The notes under the pieces are model-generated. The model made no database searches, had not been told where the DNA came from, and was given only the letters and a program-made list of their open reading frames with translations. A program made the position numbers and the translations under genes. Below, piece after piece: positions 1 through 9,095 of a stretch of DNA of 64,000 bases. The stretch comes from Brucella tritici (GTDB taxonomy: Bacteria; Pseudomonadota; Alphaproteobacteria; Rhizobiales; Rhizobiaceae), in assembly GCF_008932295.1 (NCBI RefSeq), contig NZ_WBWA01000013.1, positions 1 through 64,000 of the forward strand, read 5' to 3'. Each line of letters starts with the position of its first letter. The stretch's first letter is position 1.

Positions 1-107
<107 letters not shown>

Positions 108-132
108 AGGACACCGTGTCGTTCGTGAACCT

Positions 133-1788
133 CTAAGGCTTAAGGAAGCGCACAGCGATGCCATAAAGAAACTGTGGCAGCACCGTAAAGGCATAGGGCG
201 CATAGACCCGTTCCAGCCGCTGATGATACTCGCGTCCCCATGGGCCGATATTTACTACGGGATAAGAAAGCGCCTTTGGATTGGCACGGTCGATAAACTG
301 AGCAGCGGGCGTGTTGGCCGCGATGACTTCGCTATCCATCGCGTCAGGGATATGACCGAAGAAGCTCATATCCGAAATCCCGGCAAAGATTTCCCTATAT
401 CGGATCGTCGTATCAAACTGGCGCTCCGCATCCACGCGTGCGGTTTCCAGAGCTTCCGCAAAACGCAGTTCTTCTGCCGTTTCGGTCCCCATCCGAACAT
501 GTGGATAGACAAGGCTCCCGAAACCGATAATGATCGTCGGGCCTGTAATACGCGCCTCGGCAACCATCGCATTGAGGAGTTCCCGCGTGATGAGAAGCGG
601 GTTGTCGCTGCTTGAAAGCTCGGCTTCCAATATGGCTATCCGTTCCAGTGCCGCGTCACCACCAATACGCCGGACTTCGTCGCGCAGCTCGGCAGTGGTC
701 AGAATTCGACCCTTGTGATTGGCGTCTGCATCGCTGCCAACCAGCTTTGCGAAGCGTTCAGCCTCAACATTGAAGTGCTTGATCGCACGATCCAGTGCCT
801 CGCCGACAACCGCCTTGAACTGCTGGAACAAAGCATCAGGCGAGACGGAATGGGTGAGCCAGTTGAAGGCAATCCATGTTCGTTCCGGCGTGGTCACTTC
901 ATAGCCACCGCGGAAATCCCGCGCTTCAAGACAGATCGGGGGCGGCGAAACTTCATCATCCGCTGTATCGCAAAGAGCTGCATTGGCTTCCACTGCCCGC
1001 ATGATTTCCGATGCGATGAGATGCGCGCTGACACCTTCGAACGGATAACTCGCATGCGAAGGCTGCCCGACCACGAAGGCAAAGGGAAGTTGCTTTCCGA
1101 TAGTGCCGCGATAGATGGCGCGGCCTTCCGCACCGTCACCTTGATCGCTTGTTGCATCCAAATTGATACCGGCGACGATGTCGAGGTCCCAGCGTTCGGC
1201 AAGTTCCGGCAAAGCATCGCGCAGGCTGCGCATTCCCCGCGAACCGCGCTCTTCGTCAGGTGTTGCAAACAGGATCAGATTGCCTTCGCGATCCGGCTGC
1301 TGCGAGAAATATTCGAGTGTGGCGATGCCAGCGGCAACGCCACTCTTCATGTCCAGCATGCCGCGTCCTGGAATGTAATGTCCGCTCCGGAAGTCGGCGA
1401 GTGCCTTTTCCTCGTTCGGAGCAAGCGGGCGGCTGGTAAGGTCGGCGAGAAGCGCTTCAAGCAAGGCATCCGGCTCGAAGGCCAGATGCTTCAAATCACG
1501 GTAGTTTGCAGTTTCCACCACGTCGAAATGGCCCGCCAGAGCCAGGGTTCTGCGCCCCGTGCCGCGGACGACCGCGATGACATTCTTGGTCATCGGTGAA
1601 CCGTGGCTATCGATGACAGCGATGTTGTCCGGGTTTTTCTGGAAATATGGAATCTCGCGCAAAAGTTCGGCAAGCTTCGGACCGAACGATGCCTCGTCAG
1701 GTGTTCCGGTCTCGCTTGGCCATTTTACCATGCGATAGGAGAGTTCTCTCACCCGTTCTGTCGGGTTCCATTCATTTGGGGATGCCAC
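133..1788 (-). CDS. RocB-like M20 family metallohydrolase
   Basis: A 551-residue protein resembling the arginine-utilisation protein RocB of the M20 peptidase/deacylase family. M20 metal-site motifs are visible in order: GHFDVV (His), MLDMKSG (Asp), DEERGS (Glu-Glu) and a late His in EYHQR. The longer frame opens at 1833, but GTG at 1786-1788 is preceded by AGGAAAG at good spacing and gives the N-terminus VASPNEWNP, so I use it. It is the last gene of a minus-strand cluster with an amino acid ABC transporter (1929-4875). A palindromic repeat lies between it and the ATPase gene. The substrate is unknown; an imported N-acyl or peptide-like amino acid derivative is an inference from the neighbours. 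Confidence 0.8.
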   Translation of the reverse strand: MASPNEWNPTERVRELSYRMVKWPSETGTPDEASFGPKLAELLREIPYFQKNPDNIAVIDSHGSPMTKNVIAVVRGTGRRTLALAGHFDVVETANYRDLKHLAFEPDALLEALLADLTSRPLAPNEEKALADFRSGHYIPGRGMLDMKSGVAAGIATLEYFSQQPDREGNLILFATPDEERGSRGMRSLRDALPELAERWDLDIVAGINLDATSDQGDGAEGRAIYRGTIGKQLPFAFVVGQPSHASYPFEGVSAHLIASEIMRAVEANAALCDTADDEVSPPPICLEARDFRGGYEVTTPERTWIAFNWLTHSVSPDALFQQFKAVVGEALDRAIKHFNVEAERFAKLVGSDADANHKGRILTTAELRDEVRRIGGDAALERIAILEAELSSSDNPLLITRELLNAMVAEARITGPTIIIGFGSLVYPHVRMGTETAEELRFAEALETARVDAERQFDTTIRYREIFAGISDMSFFGHIPDAMDSEVIAANTPAAQFIDRANPKALSYPVVNIGPWGREYHQRLERVYAPYAFTVLPQFLYGIAVRFLKP

Positions 1789-1871
1789 GGTCTTTCCTCG
1801 CTCAATAGTTCCCCGCCTCCGTACCTCGAACAAGGCACAGGCAGGTTTTCACGATCTGACTAATTGTTTTC

Positions 1872-1915
1872 GCAGTTCCAGACGCAAAACCGTTTCACAC
1901 TTTTGCCGGAACTGC
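1872..1915. repeat. Dispersed palindromic element, copy A
   Basis: An inverted repeat with two stem segments: GCAGTTCC (1872-1879) pairs with GGAACTGC (1908-1915), and GCAAAA (1884-1889) pairs with TTTTGC (1901-1906). The centre reads CCGTTTCACAC. It lies in the gap between the transporter ATPase gene and the M20 hydrolase. The same core with different stems occurs at 36105-36147, 54249-54291 and 59843-59884. Such palindromes are common between genes in Rhizobiales. It could act as an RNA hairpin that uncouples the two genes. Confidence 0.75.
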
Positions 1916-1928
1916 TCCAAACATCAAC

Positions 1929-2693
1929 TTACTGGTTGAGATGCTTTCTCAGGAACGCTCTCGTTCTTTCATTTTCCGGATTGCTGAAGATAACATCCGG
2001 CTTGCCTTCCTCGACCACAACGCCCTTGTCCATGAAGAGCACCTTATCGGAGACTTCAGCGGCAAAACGCATTTCGTGGGTCACGATGAGCATGGTCATG
2101 TGCTCCTGTGCGAGCTGCTTCATGACCTGATTGACCTCCTCGACCAGTTCCGGATCGAGTGCGGAAGTTGCTTCATCGAACAGCATGACTTTGGGCTGCA
2201 TCGCAAGCGCACGGGCAATAGCCACGCGCTGCTTCTGACCGCCCGACAGTCGCGACGGGTACATACTGGCCTTGTCGGCGAGGCCGACCTTTTTCAAAAG
2301 AGAAACGGCAAGTTCCTGCGCTTCCTGCTTGCTCTTGCCCTTCAACTTGATGGGGCCGAGCGTGATGTTTTCCATGACATTGAGATGCGGAAACAGATTG
2401 AAGTGCTGAAAAACCATGCCCATCTGCTGGCGCACGGCATTGATATGCCGCTCGAATGCCCGCCCGTTCAACGACTGGTTCACCTGAATGCCGTCCAGCA
2501 GTATCTGGCCCGAATTGACCGTTTCCAGGTGGTTGATGGAGCGAAGCAACGTACTTTTACCGGAACCGGAAGGGCCGATAATGGCGATGATCTGTCCACG
2601 TTCGACCGACAGATTGATGCCCTTGAGAACTTCGAGTGCGCCGTAAGCCTTGTGGACGTCGCGCACTTCCACCATGGGTTTGCTGTTGCTCAT
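1929..2693 (-). CDS. Polar amino acid ABC transporter, ATP-binding protein
   Basis: A 254-residue GlnQ/HisP-type ATPase that powers inner-membrane amino acid uptake. It has Walker [10 protein letters not shown], signature [15 protein letters not shown], and Walker [15 protein letters not shown] followed by an H-loop THE. The length is typical. Its ATG overlaps the stop of the upstream permease (ATGA at 2690-2693), which indicates translational coupling. It forms one operon with two permeases and a binding protein (4875 to 1929). The substrate is not predictable from the ATPase. Confidence 0.93.
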   Translation of the reverse strand: MSNSKPMVEVRDVHKAYGALEVLKGINLSVERGQIIAIIGPSGSGKSTLLRSINHLETVNSGQILLDGIQVNQSLNGRAFERHINAVRQQMGMVFQHFNLFPHLNVMENITLGPIKLKGKSKQEAQELAVSLLKKVGLADKASMYPSRLSGGQKQRVAIARALAMQPKVMLFDEATSALDPELVEEVNQVMKQLAQEHMTMLIVTHEMRFAAEVSDKVLFMDKGVVVEEGKPDVIFSNPENERTRAFLRKHLNQ

Positions 2694-3346
2694 CGGTAAG
2701 CCTCGACTTTCTTTTCCATCCAGTGCAATCCGGCTTCCAGGATGAGATTGAGTACGTAGAAGATCACTGCGGCAGTGATGTAGAATTCAAACGGGCTATA
2801 GGTTTCACTGATTGCCTGCTGTGACGCATGCACCAGCTCTGTGATGCCGATCACCGACACGAGTGCCGTGTCCTTCAAGAGAGCAATCAGATTATTGCCC
2901 ACCTGCGGTAGCGCGTTGCGGACAGCTTGCGGCACGATGATGTAGCGCAGCGTCTGGCCACTGCCGAAGCCCAACGAACGGGCACCCTCATTCTGCCCCG
3001 GATCGACAGTCAGGATTGCGGTGCGGAAGATATCCGAATTATAGACCGCAAAATGCAAGCCAAGTCCGATGATACCAGTCCATACGGCAGGAATGTTGAT
3101 GCCGATCTGCGAGAGGCCGTAATAGAGCAGAAACAGTTGCAGAAGCAGCGGCGTGCCCATGAACAGCCAGATGAAGAAGCGGACCGGATAGCGCACCAGC
3201 CAGTTGCCGTAGAGAACAAGCAGGGCAAATGCGATGCCACCGAAAAAACTAACGATAGATGAGGACACAGCGATGATGAGTGTCCACCAGATGCCGGTCA
3301 TCAGGAGTTCGGTATAGGGCGGGACGATGGAGAAATCGAGTTGCAT
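2690..3346 (-). CDS. Polar amino acid ABC transporter, permease 1
   Basis: A 218-residue inner-membrane protein of the HisM/GlnP type. It starts with an N-terminal periplasmic/TM segment and carries the EAA loop [28 protein letters not shown] in pieces around residues 140-168, the contact site for the ATPase. It overlaps the ATPase start by four bases and lies 11 bases after the second permease, so all are co-transcribed. Two different permeases suggest a heterodimeric membrane channel, as in histidine/lysine-arginine-ornithine systems. Confidence 0.9.
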   Translation of the reverse strand: MQLDFSIVPPYTELLMTGIWWTLIIAVSSSIVSFFGGIAFALLVLYGNWLVRYPVRFFIWLFMGTPLLLQLFLLYYGLSQIGINIPAVWTGIIGLGLHFAVYNSDIFRTAILTVDPGQNEGARSLGFGSGQTLRYIIVPQAVRNALPQVGNNLIALLKDTALVSVIGITELVHASQQAISETYSPFEFYITAAVIFYVLNLILEAGLHWMEKKVEAYR

Positions 3347-3357
3347 GATATCACCGC

Positions 3358-4005
3358 CTATTTGAGTGCGTAGCGGGCTTCGAGAAAATCGACGAAGCGT
3401 GCAACGATATAGATGAGGACCATGTAGATGGCCGCGGCGATGCCGAAAATTTCAAACGGACGATAGGTCGAGCCGATGAAACGCTGGGCTGTGTAGGTCA
3501 GTTCGACTACGGAGATTGCGGAAACAAGAGCAGAGCCCTTGATCAGCATGACAGTGTTGACACCGAGCGAGCGGATCATGAGCCGGGCTGCCTGCGGCAA
3601 CACCACAAAGCGCATCGACTGTCCACTGCTGAAACCAATGGAACGAGCAGCTTCGTTCTGCCCGGCATCAACCGTCAGAATAGCGCCGCGCATGGCTTCG
3701 GCGTAATAAGCACCAATATTGAGTCCGAGACCGATGGCACCGGCTGCAAAGGGCTCAAGATTGATGCCGATCTGCGGTCCGCCGAAATAGAGAACAAAAA
3801 GCTGCAATAGGCAGGGCGTGCCGCGAAAAACACTGACATAGGCTGTTCCGACAAACCGCAGCAGCCAGAAGCGCGACAGTTTTGCGGATGTTGCAAGCGC
3901 ACCGACGCTCAACCCGATCAGAATGGCAAGCGCCGAGATTTCGACGGTAACCAGGGCGGCTTCCAGAAAGTATGGAAAGACCTCCGCCATCAAAGAGAAA
4001 TTCAT
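3358..4005 (-). CDS. Polar amino acid ABC transporter, permease 2
   Basis: A 215-residue paralogue of the neighbouring permease, with the EAA loop NEAARSIGFSSGQSMRFVVL and about five hydrophobic segments. The start is supported by GGGGAG seven bases upstream of ATG. It follows the binding-protein gene by about 93 bases, a usual place for attenuation that lets the binding protein be made in excess. It belongs to the HisMQ family and is likely the partner subunit of the permease at 2690-3346. Confidence 0.9.
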   Translation of the reverse strand: MNFSLMAEVFPYFLEAALVTVEISALAILIGLSVGALATSAKLSRFWLLRFVGTAYVSVFRGTPCLLQLFVLYFGGPQIGINLEPFAAGAIGLGLNIGAYYAEAMRGAILTVDAGQNEAARSIGFSSGQSMRFVVLPQAARLMIRSLGVNTVMLIKGSALVSAISVVELTYTAQRFIGSTYRPFEIFGIAAAIYMVLIYIVARFVDFLEARYALK

Positions 4006-4098
4006 TATCTCCCCTTTCCTGTCTGGAAAACCAAGCCGGAAAGAAACTTTGCCGGGACAATTGCGTTAATAGCCGTCCCGGCATGGGGTTTCACGCGG

Positions 4099-4875
4099 TT
4101 AGCGGATATCGCGACCGATCCATTTGGTCGAGATTTTCTCGTAGGTGCCGTCGGCTTTCATGTCATCGAGAGCCTTGTTGATCGCGTCCTTCAGCTCAGG
4201 GTTACCCTTGCGCAGAGCAATACCAACATTGTCGGTACCCTGAAGTTCAGGCGTATCGAGCTGACGAACCTTTTCGCCGCTTTCCTTGATGGCAATCAGG
4301 ATTGGAATGTCATCCGAGGCAATGGCGTCCACGCGGCCCGAACGAAGCTCAAGCAGCAGTTCCGGAATGCCCTTATAGGTGCGGACGGTCCAGCCGCCCT
4401 GCTCGCGCGCCCACTTGTCGCTGGTTTCGCCAAGCGTAACGGCAATGGTCTTGCCCTGCTTCAGTTCGTCCATGGACTTGACCGGCGATGCTTCCGTCAC
4501 GAAGATACCACGACCACCGCGATAGTAAGGACCTGCGAAATCGACAGCATTTTCGCGTTCCGGCGTGATGCTCATGCTGCCGACGACGACATCAAACTTA
4601 CCTGCACGCAGCCCTGCAATGATACCGTCGAAAGCGGTGGTCACGACAACCGGCTTTACATCAAGGCGCTTGGCGATTTCAGCACCGATATCAACGTCGA
4701 AGCCGACAACCTGGTTCTGACCATCAACAAAGCTGAACGGCGGAAAAACACCGCTCATGCCGATGCGCAATTCGCCGCTCTGCTTGACTTTTTCGAGGTC
4801 GTTAGCGTGAGCGGGAGCGAGCATCATCAGCGCGCCGACGCTAGCTGCAACGAGTGACGACAGAAGGGTTTTCAT
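4099..4875 (-). CDS. Polar amino acid ABC transporter, periplasmic substrate-binding protein
   Basis: A 258-residue family 3 solute-binding protein. The frame is open to 5067, but the real start is the ATG at 4873-4875, preceded by TTAGGAG. This gives a clean signal peptide (MKTLLSSLVAASVGALMMLA, then PAHA-N). The mature protein has the family patterns GELRIGM, PFSFVDG, VGFDVDIGAEIA and GSMSITPER. It is the first gene of the operon and probably sets ligand specificity. SBP3 proteins bind polar amino acids or opines; the linked M20 hydrolase hints at a derivatised amino acid. An Lrp/AsnC regulator is divergent and probably controls it. Confidence 0.9.
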   Translation of the reverse strand: MKTLLSSLVAASVGALMMLAPAHANDLEKVKQSGELRIGMSGVFPPFSFVDGQNQVVGFDVDIGAEIAKRLDVKPVVVTTAFDGIIAGLRAGKFDVVVGSMSITPERENAVDFAGPYYRGGRGIFVTEASPVKSMDELKQGKTIAVTLGETSDKWAREQGGWTVRTYKGIPELLLELRSGRVDAIASDDIPILIAIKESGEKVRQLDTPELQGTDNVGIALRKGNPELKDAINKALDDMKADGTYEKISTKWIGRDIR

Positions 4876-5144
4876 TTTATTTTCTCCTAAGTGATCGTGC
4901 GCGATCACGGGCAATGCCCGTTCCGAGCGCCCGGATGGACGCATCTTTCCAGATCGTCGACGCCCGACGGGCGGCGGCAAATTTGTCGGGAAAACCGATT
5001 CGGAACAGGCAAGATCGACGCGCTCTGGTACCCAGGAGCGGGAGAAAGAAAAACTCCATCGATCCACCTCCGAAATTCCCCTGCCAGTTGCGTTGCTGCT
5101 TATCCGGCTTGTTTGTTTTCAAGCACGCTAACGGAGCAAAGGAT

Positions 5145-5218
5145 CAACGAAAACGTCAATTCGGTATAGAAATATCCAGTAATTTGCGATAAACGCAATC
5201 AAACTGACGAAATCGTCA
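5145..5218. promoter_or_regulatory. Candidate Lrp/AsnC operators
   Basis: The 358-base gap between the binding-protein gene and the divergent Lrp-type gene carries a dyad TGACGA-AA-TCGTCA at 5205-5218, just upstream of the regulator start. A weaker relative, CAACGAAAACGTCA, lies at 5145-5158, about 60 bases away. Lrp/AsnC proteins bind short A/T-centred dyads in arrays, so both genes may be controlled from here. The rest of 4876-5233 shows no gene I can support. Confidence 0.5.
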
Positions 5219-5233
5219 AATGGTGGTTTGGTG

Positions 5234-5650
5234 ATGGATGATCTGGATCAGCGCTTAATATCGGAACTGCGTATCAATGCGCGTGCATCCATCCCGACGC
5301 TTGCGAGCATTCTGGGGGTGGCGCGAGGCACGATCCAAAGCCGTATGGAACGTTTGATCGCATCAGGGGTCATTGCAGGCTTTACAGTCAGATTGAAGGA
5401 TCATGGCGCCACCGACATGATCCGCGGTATCATGATGATCGAACTGACCGGACGAAACATCAAAAGCGTGATAGCGACTTTACGCAAGAACCCAGGCTTC
5501 TCCGCTGTAAATACCACGAATGGTACATGGGACCTGATCGCCGAGATCGAAGTCCCAAACATGAATGAATTTCACCGGCTGGTAACAGGAATCCGCGCCA
5601 TGGACGGGATTGCTAAGTCCGAGACGCACATCTTTCTCGGACCCGCCTGA
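5234..5650 (+). CDS. Lrp/AsnC family transcriptional regulator
   Basis: A 138-residue regulator. An N-terminal HTH (LDQRLISELRINARASIPTL, then LGVARGTIQSRMERL) is followed by a RAM ligand-binding domain (GIMMIELTGRN, FSAVNTTNGTWDLIAEIE). TTG at 5228 and GTG at 5231 also open the frame; I prefer ATG at 5234, which gives the usual MDDLDQRL start. It is divergent from the amino acid transporter operon, so the obvious job is sensing the imported substrate. It is slightly shorter than classical Lrp. Confidence 0.88.
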   Translation: MDDLDQRLISELRINARASIPTLASILGVARGTIQSRMERLIASGVIAGFTVRLKDHGATDMIRGIMMIELTGRNIKSVIATLRKNPGFSAVNTTNGTWDLIAEIEVPNMNEFHRLVTGIRAMDGIAKSETHIFLGPA

Positions 5651-5662
5651 ATCTTCGACCCT

Positions 5663-6325
5663 CTATTCCGCAGCTTCTGCCACATAACCGAACTGCAAAA
5701 TGGCGTCCGGCGCAGCAACGCCAGGCAAAATATGACCGTCATCCACCGGAGCCCCCATCCGGGTAGTCATAGGAATGACGCCTGCCCAGATTGGCAGTGC
5801 ATAATCGGCGTCATCATCCTTCGGCGGACCGGAACGAACCTTTGCCGAGGCTTCATTCAATTCCAGTTCCAAAAGCATGGTGGCTTTCAGCTCCTTTGCC
5901 ATCATCGGACGCAGTCCCTCCCAGCGACCGGGAAAAAGTCCGTTTACGAAACTGCGCAAGTGATGTTCCTTCGTCGCGACATCCGAGATTTTATGCGCTG
6001 TCCCGAAAGCCATGACCGAGCGATAATTACAGGAATGATGAAACGCTGATCGGGCAAGGACCAGCCCATCGAGCAGTGTAAAGCTCACGCACACTTCCGC
6101 TTCGTCGCAGCTTTCCAGCATGCGGCTGGCGGATGATCCGTGCCAGTAAATGAAATTGCCTTCACGCCAGACCAGCGTTGGTGTGACATAGGGCGTTCCA
6201 TTGAACACATAAGCCACATGCGCCAGAGGCTGAGCATCGATGATTGCGTGAACCGTGGCTGCATCATAGGCACCGCGCTCATGCATGCGCTTCACGCGGC
6301 TGCGTTCGGAAGGGGGTGTCGTCAT
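5663..6325 (-). CDS. Pyridoxamine 5'-phosphate oxidase-like FMN-binding protein
   Basis: A 220-residue split-barrel protein of the PNPOx-like flavin family (HAIIDAQPLAHVAYVFNGTP, FIYWHGSSASRMLES, EVCVSFTLLDGLVLARS, YRSVMAFGTAH). Members bind FMN or F420 and range from oxidases to haem-handling proteins; the reaction here is unknown. ATG at 6325 is chosen because AAGGAG lies upstream; a longer frame to 6355 lacks such a site. It is divergent from a MocR-type PLP regulator and shares an 81-base control region with it, so it is probably that regulator's target. Confidence 0.82.
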   Translation of the reverse strand: MTTPPSERSRVKRMHERGAYDAATVHAIIDAQPLAHVAYVFNGTPYVTPTLVWREGNFIYWHGSSASRMLESCDEAEVCVSFTLLDGLVLARSAFHHSCNYRSVMAFGTAHKISDVATKEHHLRSFVNGLFPGRWEGLRPMMAKELKATMLLELELNEASAKVRSGPPKDDDADYALPIWAGVIPMTTRMGAPVDDGHILPGVAAPDAILQFGYVAEAAE

Positions 6326-6366
6326 GGCCGATATTTCTCCTTTATGTTTGGCCAAACTGCCGCCAT

Positions 6367-6390
6367 AGTGGTTTTGAGAAAATAACCACT
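6367..6390. promoter_or_regulatory. Candidate MocR operator
   Basis: Inverted repeat AGTGGTT (6367-6373) and AACCACT (6384-6390), separated by ten A/T-rich bases. It sits between the two divergent start codons and 17 bases before the regulator ATG, a position suited to autoregulation. Confidence 0.5.
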
Positions 6391-6406
6391 TTCAACGAAT
6401 ACGATA

Positions 6407-7828
6407 ATGCCAATTTCCAATACGCTTCCGGAATTCGGGATTGATCGCGCCAGCGATGTCTCGCTTACTGCACAACTGGTCGGTCAGATAAGACAAGCGG
6501 TTTTGGCCGGACGCCTGAAACCCAATGCAAAACTGCCTTCTACCCGTGCCTTGTCTCTGGAACTCGGCCTGTCACGAACAACCGTTCTTGCGGCCTTCGA
6601 CCAATTGATCGCCGAAGGCTATCTGGAAGGACGTCAAGGTTCCGGAACCCATGTCACCGCCGAACTTCCCGAAACCAGCCTGACAGTCGACCAACCGCCT
6701 CTTCATACGATAGCCCAGCAGCGGTTACACCGTGAGGAAGCCAAAGCCTTCCGGCTCGGTATGTTCGATAGCGATCATTTCCCGCACGACGAATGGGGCA
6801 AACTGTTAGGACGCATCTGGCGCAATCCCTCCCCTGATCTATTAAGCAGCGACGATGTGTTTGGCTTTCATCCTCTGCGGTCATCTTTGGCCCGTCATTT
6901 GCACGAATGGCGCGGTATGATTGTCTCACCGGAACAGATTATCATCACCAACGGCAGCGCAGACGCTCTTGGCCTTATCCGGGAAGCGCTGTTTGCGCCG
7001 GGTGACAGACTCTGGATGGAAGAACCCGGATATCCGCCTGCGCGCAAGATCCTAGGTACCAATGGCCTCGACATAATAGCCGTTCCCGTCGATGTCGGCG
7101 GTCTCGATGTCTCGACGGGGCGAGATAAAGCCAACGACGCACGTGGGGCGTTCGTCACACCGGCTCGACATCACCCGACAGGCGTAACCATGACGTTGGG
7201 GCGCCGTCTTGAATTGATTGCATGGGCAAGAGAGCGTGATGCTGTCATCATCGAGGACGATTACGACAGCGAACACCGTTATATCGGCCAGCCCCTGCCG
7301 GCGTTGATGTCGCTGGACCCAGACCGTATTCTTTACATTGGAAGCTTTTCCAAGGTCTTTTCGCCACTCCTGCGGCTAGGCTTCCTGATCGTACCGGCAC
7401 ATATGACCGCTCAATTCAGAGCTTTGCGACAAACCCTGTTTCCTGCGCCGTCGCCACTGGCGCAGCCAGCATTGGCCAGCTTCATAGAAACGGGAGCCTT
7501 TGCGCAGCACATCAGGCGTATGCGTCGCATACATGCATCGCGGCGGCGTAAACTGATGGCAGCACTTGCCCCCGGAGAGCCGGAACTGTTCCGGATTGAG
7601 GCTCCTCCTGCTGGGCTTTCACTGCTTCTGGCTTTACCGGACGGGCAAAGCGATACACGTCTCGCAGGCATTCTGTCAGAGTCTGGTATTGAGGTTCATG
7701 CACTATCGACACTCTACACGAAACTGAAGCCGCGCCAGGGGCTTATCCTCGGCTTCTCAGGATTTGATGAAACCGTATTGGAGAATTCTGCAACAGCACT
7801 GATTAAAATTCTCGCGCAATCAAATTAG
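6407..7828 (+). CDS. MocR/PdxR-type regulator (GntR HTH fused to aminotransferase fold)
   Basis: A 473-residue protein with a GntR-type winged helix at about residues 15-80 (LVGQIRQAVLAGRLKPNAKL, LPSTRALSLELGLSRTTVLA). A class I aminotransferase-like domain follows from about 110 to the end. The PLP-binding lysine is K316 in YIGSFSKVFSP, with the upstream EDDYDSEHRY pattern. Such proteins use PLP as ligand or as a sensor of amino compounds. The divergent PNPOx-like gene suggests a role in vitamin B6 or amine metabolism. It is distinct from the second MocR protein in the window (36147-37541). Confidence 0.9.
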   Translation: MPISNTLPEFGIDRASDVSLTAQLVGQIRQAVLAGRLKPNAKLPSTRALSLELGLSRTTVLAAFDQLIAEGYLEGRQGSGTHVTAELPETSLTVDQPPLHTIAQQRLHREEAKAFRLGMFDSDHFPHDEWGKLLGRIWRNPSPDLLSSDDVFGFHPLRSSLARHLHEWRGMIVSPEQIIITNGSADALGLIREALFAPGDRLWMEEPGYPPARKILGTNGLDIIAVPVDVGGLDVSTGRDKANDARGAFVTPARHHPTGVTMTLGRRLELIAWARERDAVIIEDDYDSEHRYIGQPLPALMSLDPDRILYIGSFSKVFSPLLRLGFLIVPAHMTAQFRALRQTLFPAPSPLAQPALASFIETGAFAQHIRRMRRIHASRRRKLMAALAPGEPELFRIEAPPAGLSLLLALPDGQSDTRLAGILSESGIEVHALSTLYTKLKPRQGLILGFSGFDETVLENSATALIKILAQSN

Positions 7829-7943
7829 AGAGTGTGCATTAGCAATTTCGTAAACTTTGGATTCAGCATTTCCCGGTAAGCTTTGATTAGCAATTAGCTC
7901 AGAGGGAGCGTTGCAGCCCACTTGTTTTGCGTTACGGGTGCTC

Positions 7944-9011
7944 ATGCGTTCTTCGGTTGTATCAGTCATCGCCCTTGCCTGCGCCGCTTTGACGGGCTGT
8001 ACGTCAAGTTCCGGCATCGACAGCATCATGCTCCAGTCGAAGACTTCGGCTGAGACAACGAGTTCGGTGGCTCGCCCGGTGCCGCCCGCTCCTCTGAGCG
8101 AAATGGCGAGCGCTTCGCAGCCGATGCCAGCAGCCCAACAGGAAGAAGTTCTGGCTTGGGCAGGCCCCATACCTGATGCAGGCCCGTTCAAGGCAGAGCC
8201 GCCAGCCCGCATTACGCCGCAACCACAGCCGCAGGAACGCCCCCAGGCGCGCATCTCGCTTCCGAAGCCTGAAGTCGCAGCCTACCCGCCGGTACGCCTT
8301 ACGCCGCAAGAACGCTCGAAAATCTACAGCCACCGTTTCCGCGATGCAAAACCGATCAATTTCGGACGCTCTTCGCCGCGCAAGCTGGCAGTTCACGGTG
8401 TGGACGTCTCGCGCTGGCAGGGTGATATCGACTGGGTGAAGCTGCGTACACAAGGTGCAAACTTCGCCTATATCAAGGCAACTGATGGCGGCGACCATCT
8501 CGATCCCATGTTCCGCAAGAACTGGCGTGAGGCGAAAGCCGCAGGCATCAAACGCGGTGCATACCACTTCTTCTACTGGTGCCGCGTGGCAAGCCAGCAG
8601 GCCGACTGGTTCATCCGCAATGTTCCCAAGGAAGCCGATGCGCTTCCACCTGTCATCGATGTGGAATGGAACGGCGATTCCTCCTGCAAGCGGCGGCCTT
8701 CTCCGGCGCAGGTGCGGGAAAAGATGCAGGTCTTCATGGACAGGCTGGAACAGCACTACGGCAAGCGGCCAATCATCTATACCGCGCCAGATTTCTATGA
8801 CGACAATCTGAAAGGTGCCTTCACCAACTATCCATTCTGGTTACGTGCCGTCGCCCAACATCCGTCCAAGGTTTATCCGGGGCGTCCATGGACCTTCTGG
8901 CAGTATTCAGGATCAGGGCTTTCGCAGGGTGTAAGCGAAAAGATTGACCTGAATGTCTTCCACGGCTCAGAGGACGACTGGCACAGATGGCTGGCGCGCG
9001 CTGCCAGTTAA
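7944..9011 (+). CDS. GH25 lysozyme-type lipoprotein
   Basis: A 355-residue exported muramidase. The start at 7944 gives a compact lipoprotein signal (MRSSVVSVIALACAALTGC, Cys as residue 19). The same frame is open from TTG at 7911, next to GGGAG, so the start is uncertain. A Pro/Gln-rich linker of about 100 residues leads to a GH25 catalytic domain: HGVDVSRWQGDIDW (catalytic Asp), YHFFYWCR, PPVIDVEWNGD (catalytic Glu) and FWQYSGSG near the end. It should cleave the MurNAc-GlcNAc bond from an outer-membrane or periplasmic anchor. It stands alone and ends at a strong hairpin. Confidence 0.88.
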   Translation: MRSSVVSVIALACAALTGCTSSSGIDSIMLQSKTSAETTSSVARPVPPAPLSEMASASQPMPAAQQEEVLAWAGPIPDAGPFKAEPPARITPQPQPQERPQARISLPKPEVAAYPPVRLTPQERSKIYSHRFRDAKPINFGRSSPRKLAVHGVDVSRWQGDIDWVKLRTQGANFAYIKATDGGDHLDPMFRKNWREAKAAGIKRGAYHFFYWCRVASQQADWFIRNVPKEADALPPVIDVEWNGDSSCKRRPSPAQVREKMQVFMDRLEQHYGKRPIIYTAPDFYDDNLKGAFTNYPFWLRAVAQHPSKVYPGRPWTFWQYSGSGLSQGVSEKIDLNVFHGSEDDWHRWLARAAS

Positions 9012-9019
9012 CCGCTCAA

Positions 9020-9050
9020 AACCCGGCATGCAATATCGCCATGCCGGGTT
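9020..9050. terminator. Bidirectional hairpin terminator
   Basis: An 11-bp perfect stem, AACCCGGCATG (9020-9030) with CATGCCGGGTT (9040-9050), and a nine-base loop. It sits between the convergent lysozyme and metA genes, though with only a weak T-run on either side. Confidence 0.75.
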
Positions 9051-9095
9051 CGTTCATTTGGGCCGCTATATTCAGGCCGCGTCCGCTCCGTGCTC

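Noticed and set aside
4876-5067. A 64-residue N-terminal extension of the amino-acid-binding protein
   Set aside because: The internal ATG at 4875 has TTAGGAG upstream and a perfect signal peptide. The extension would bury it.
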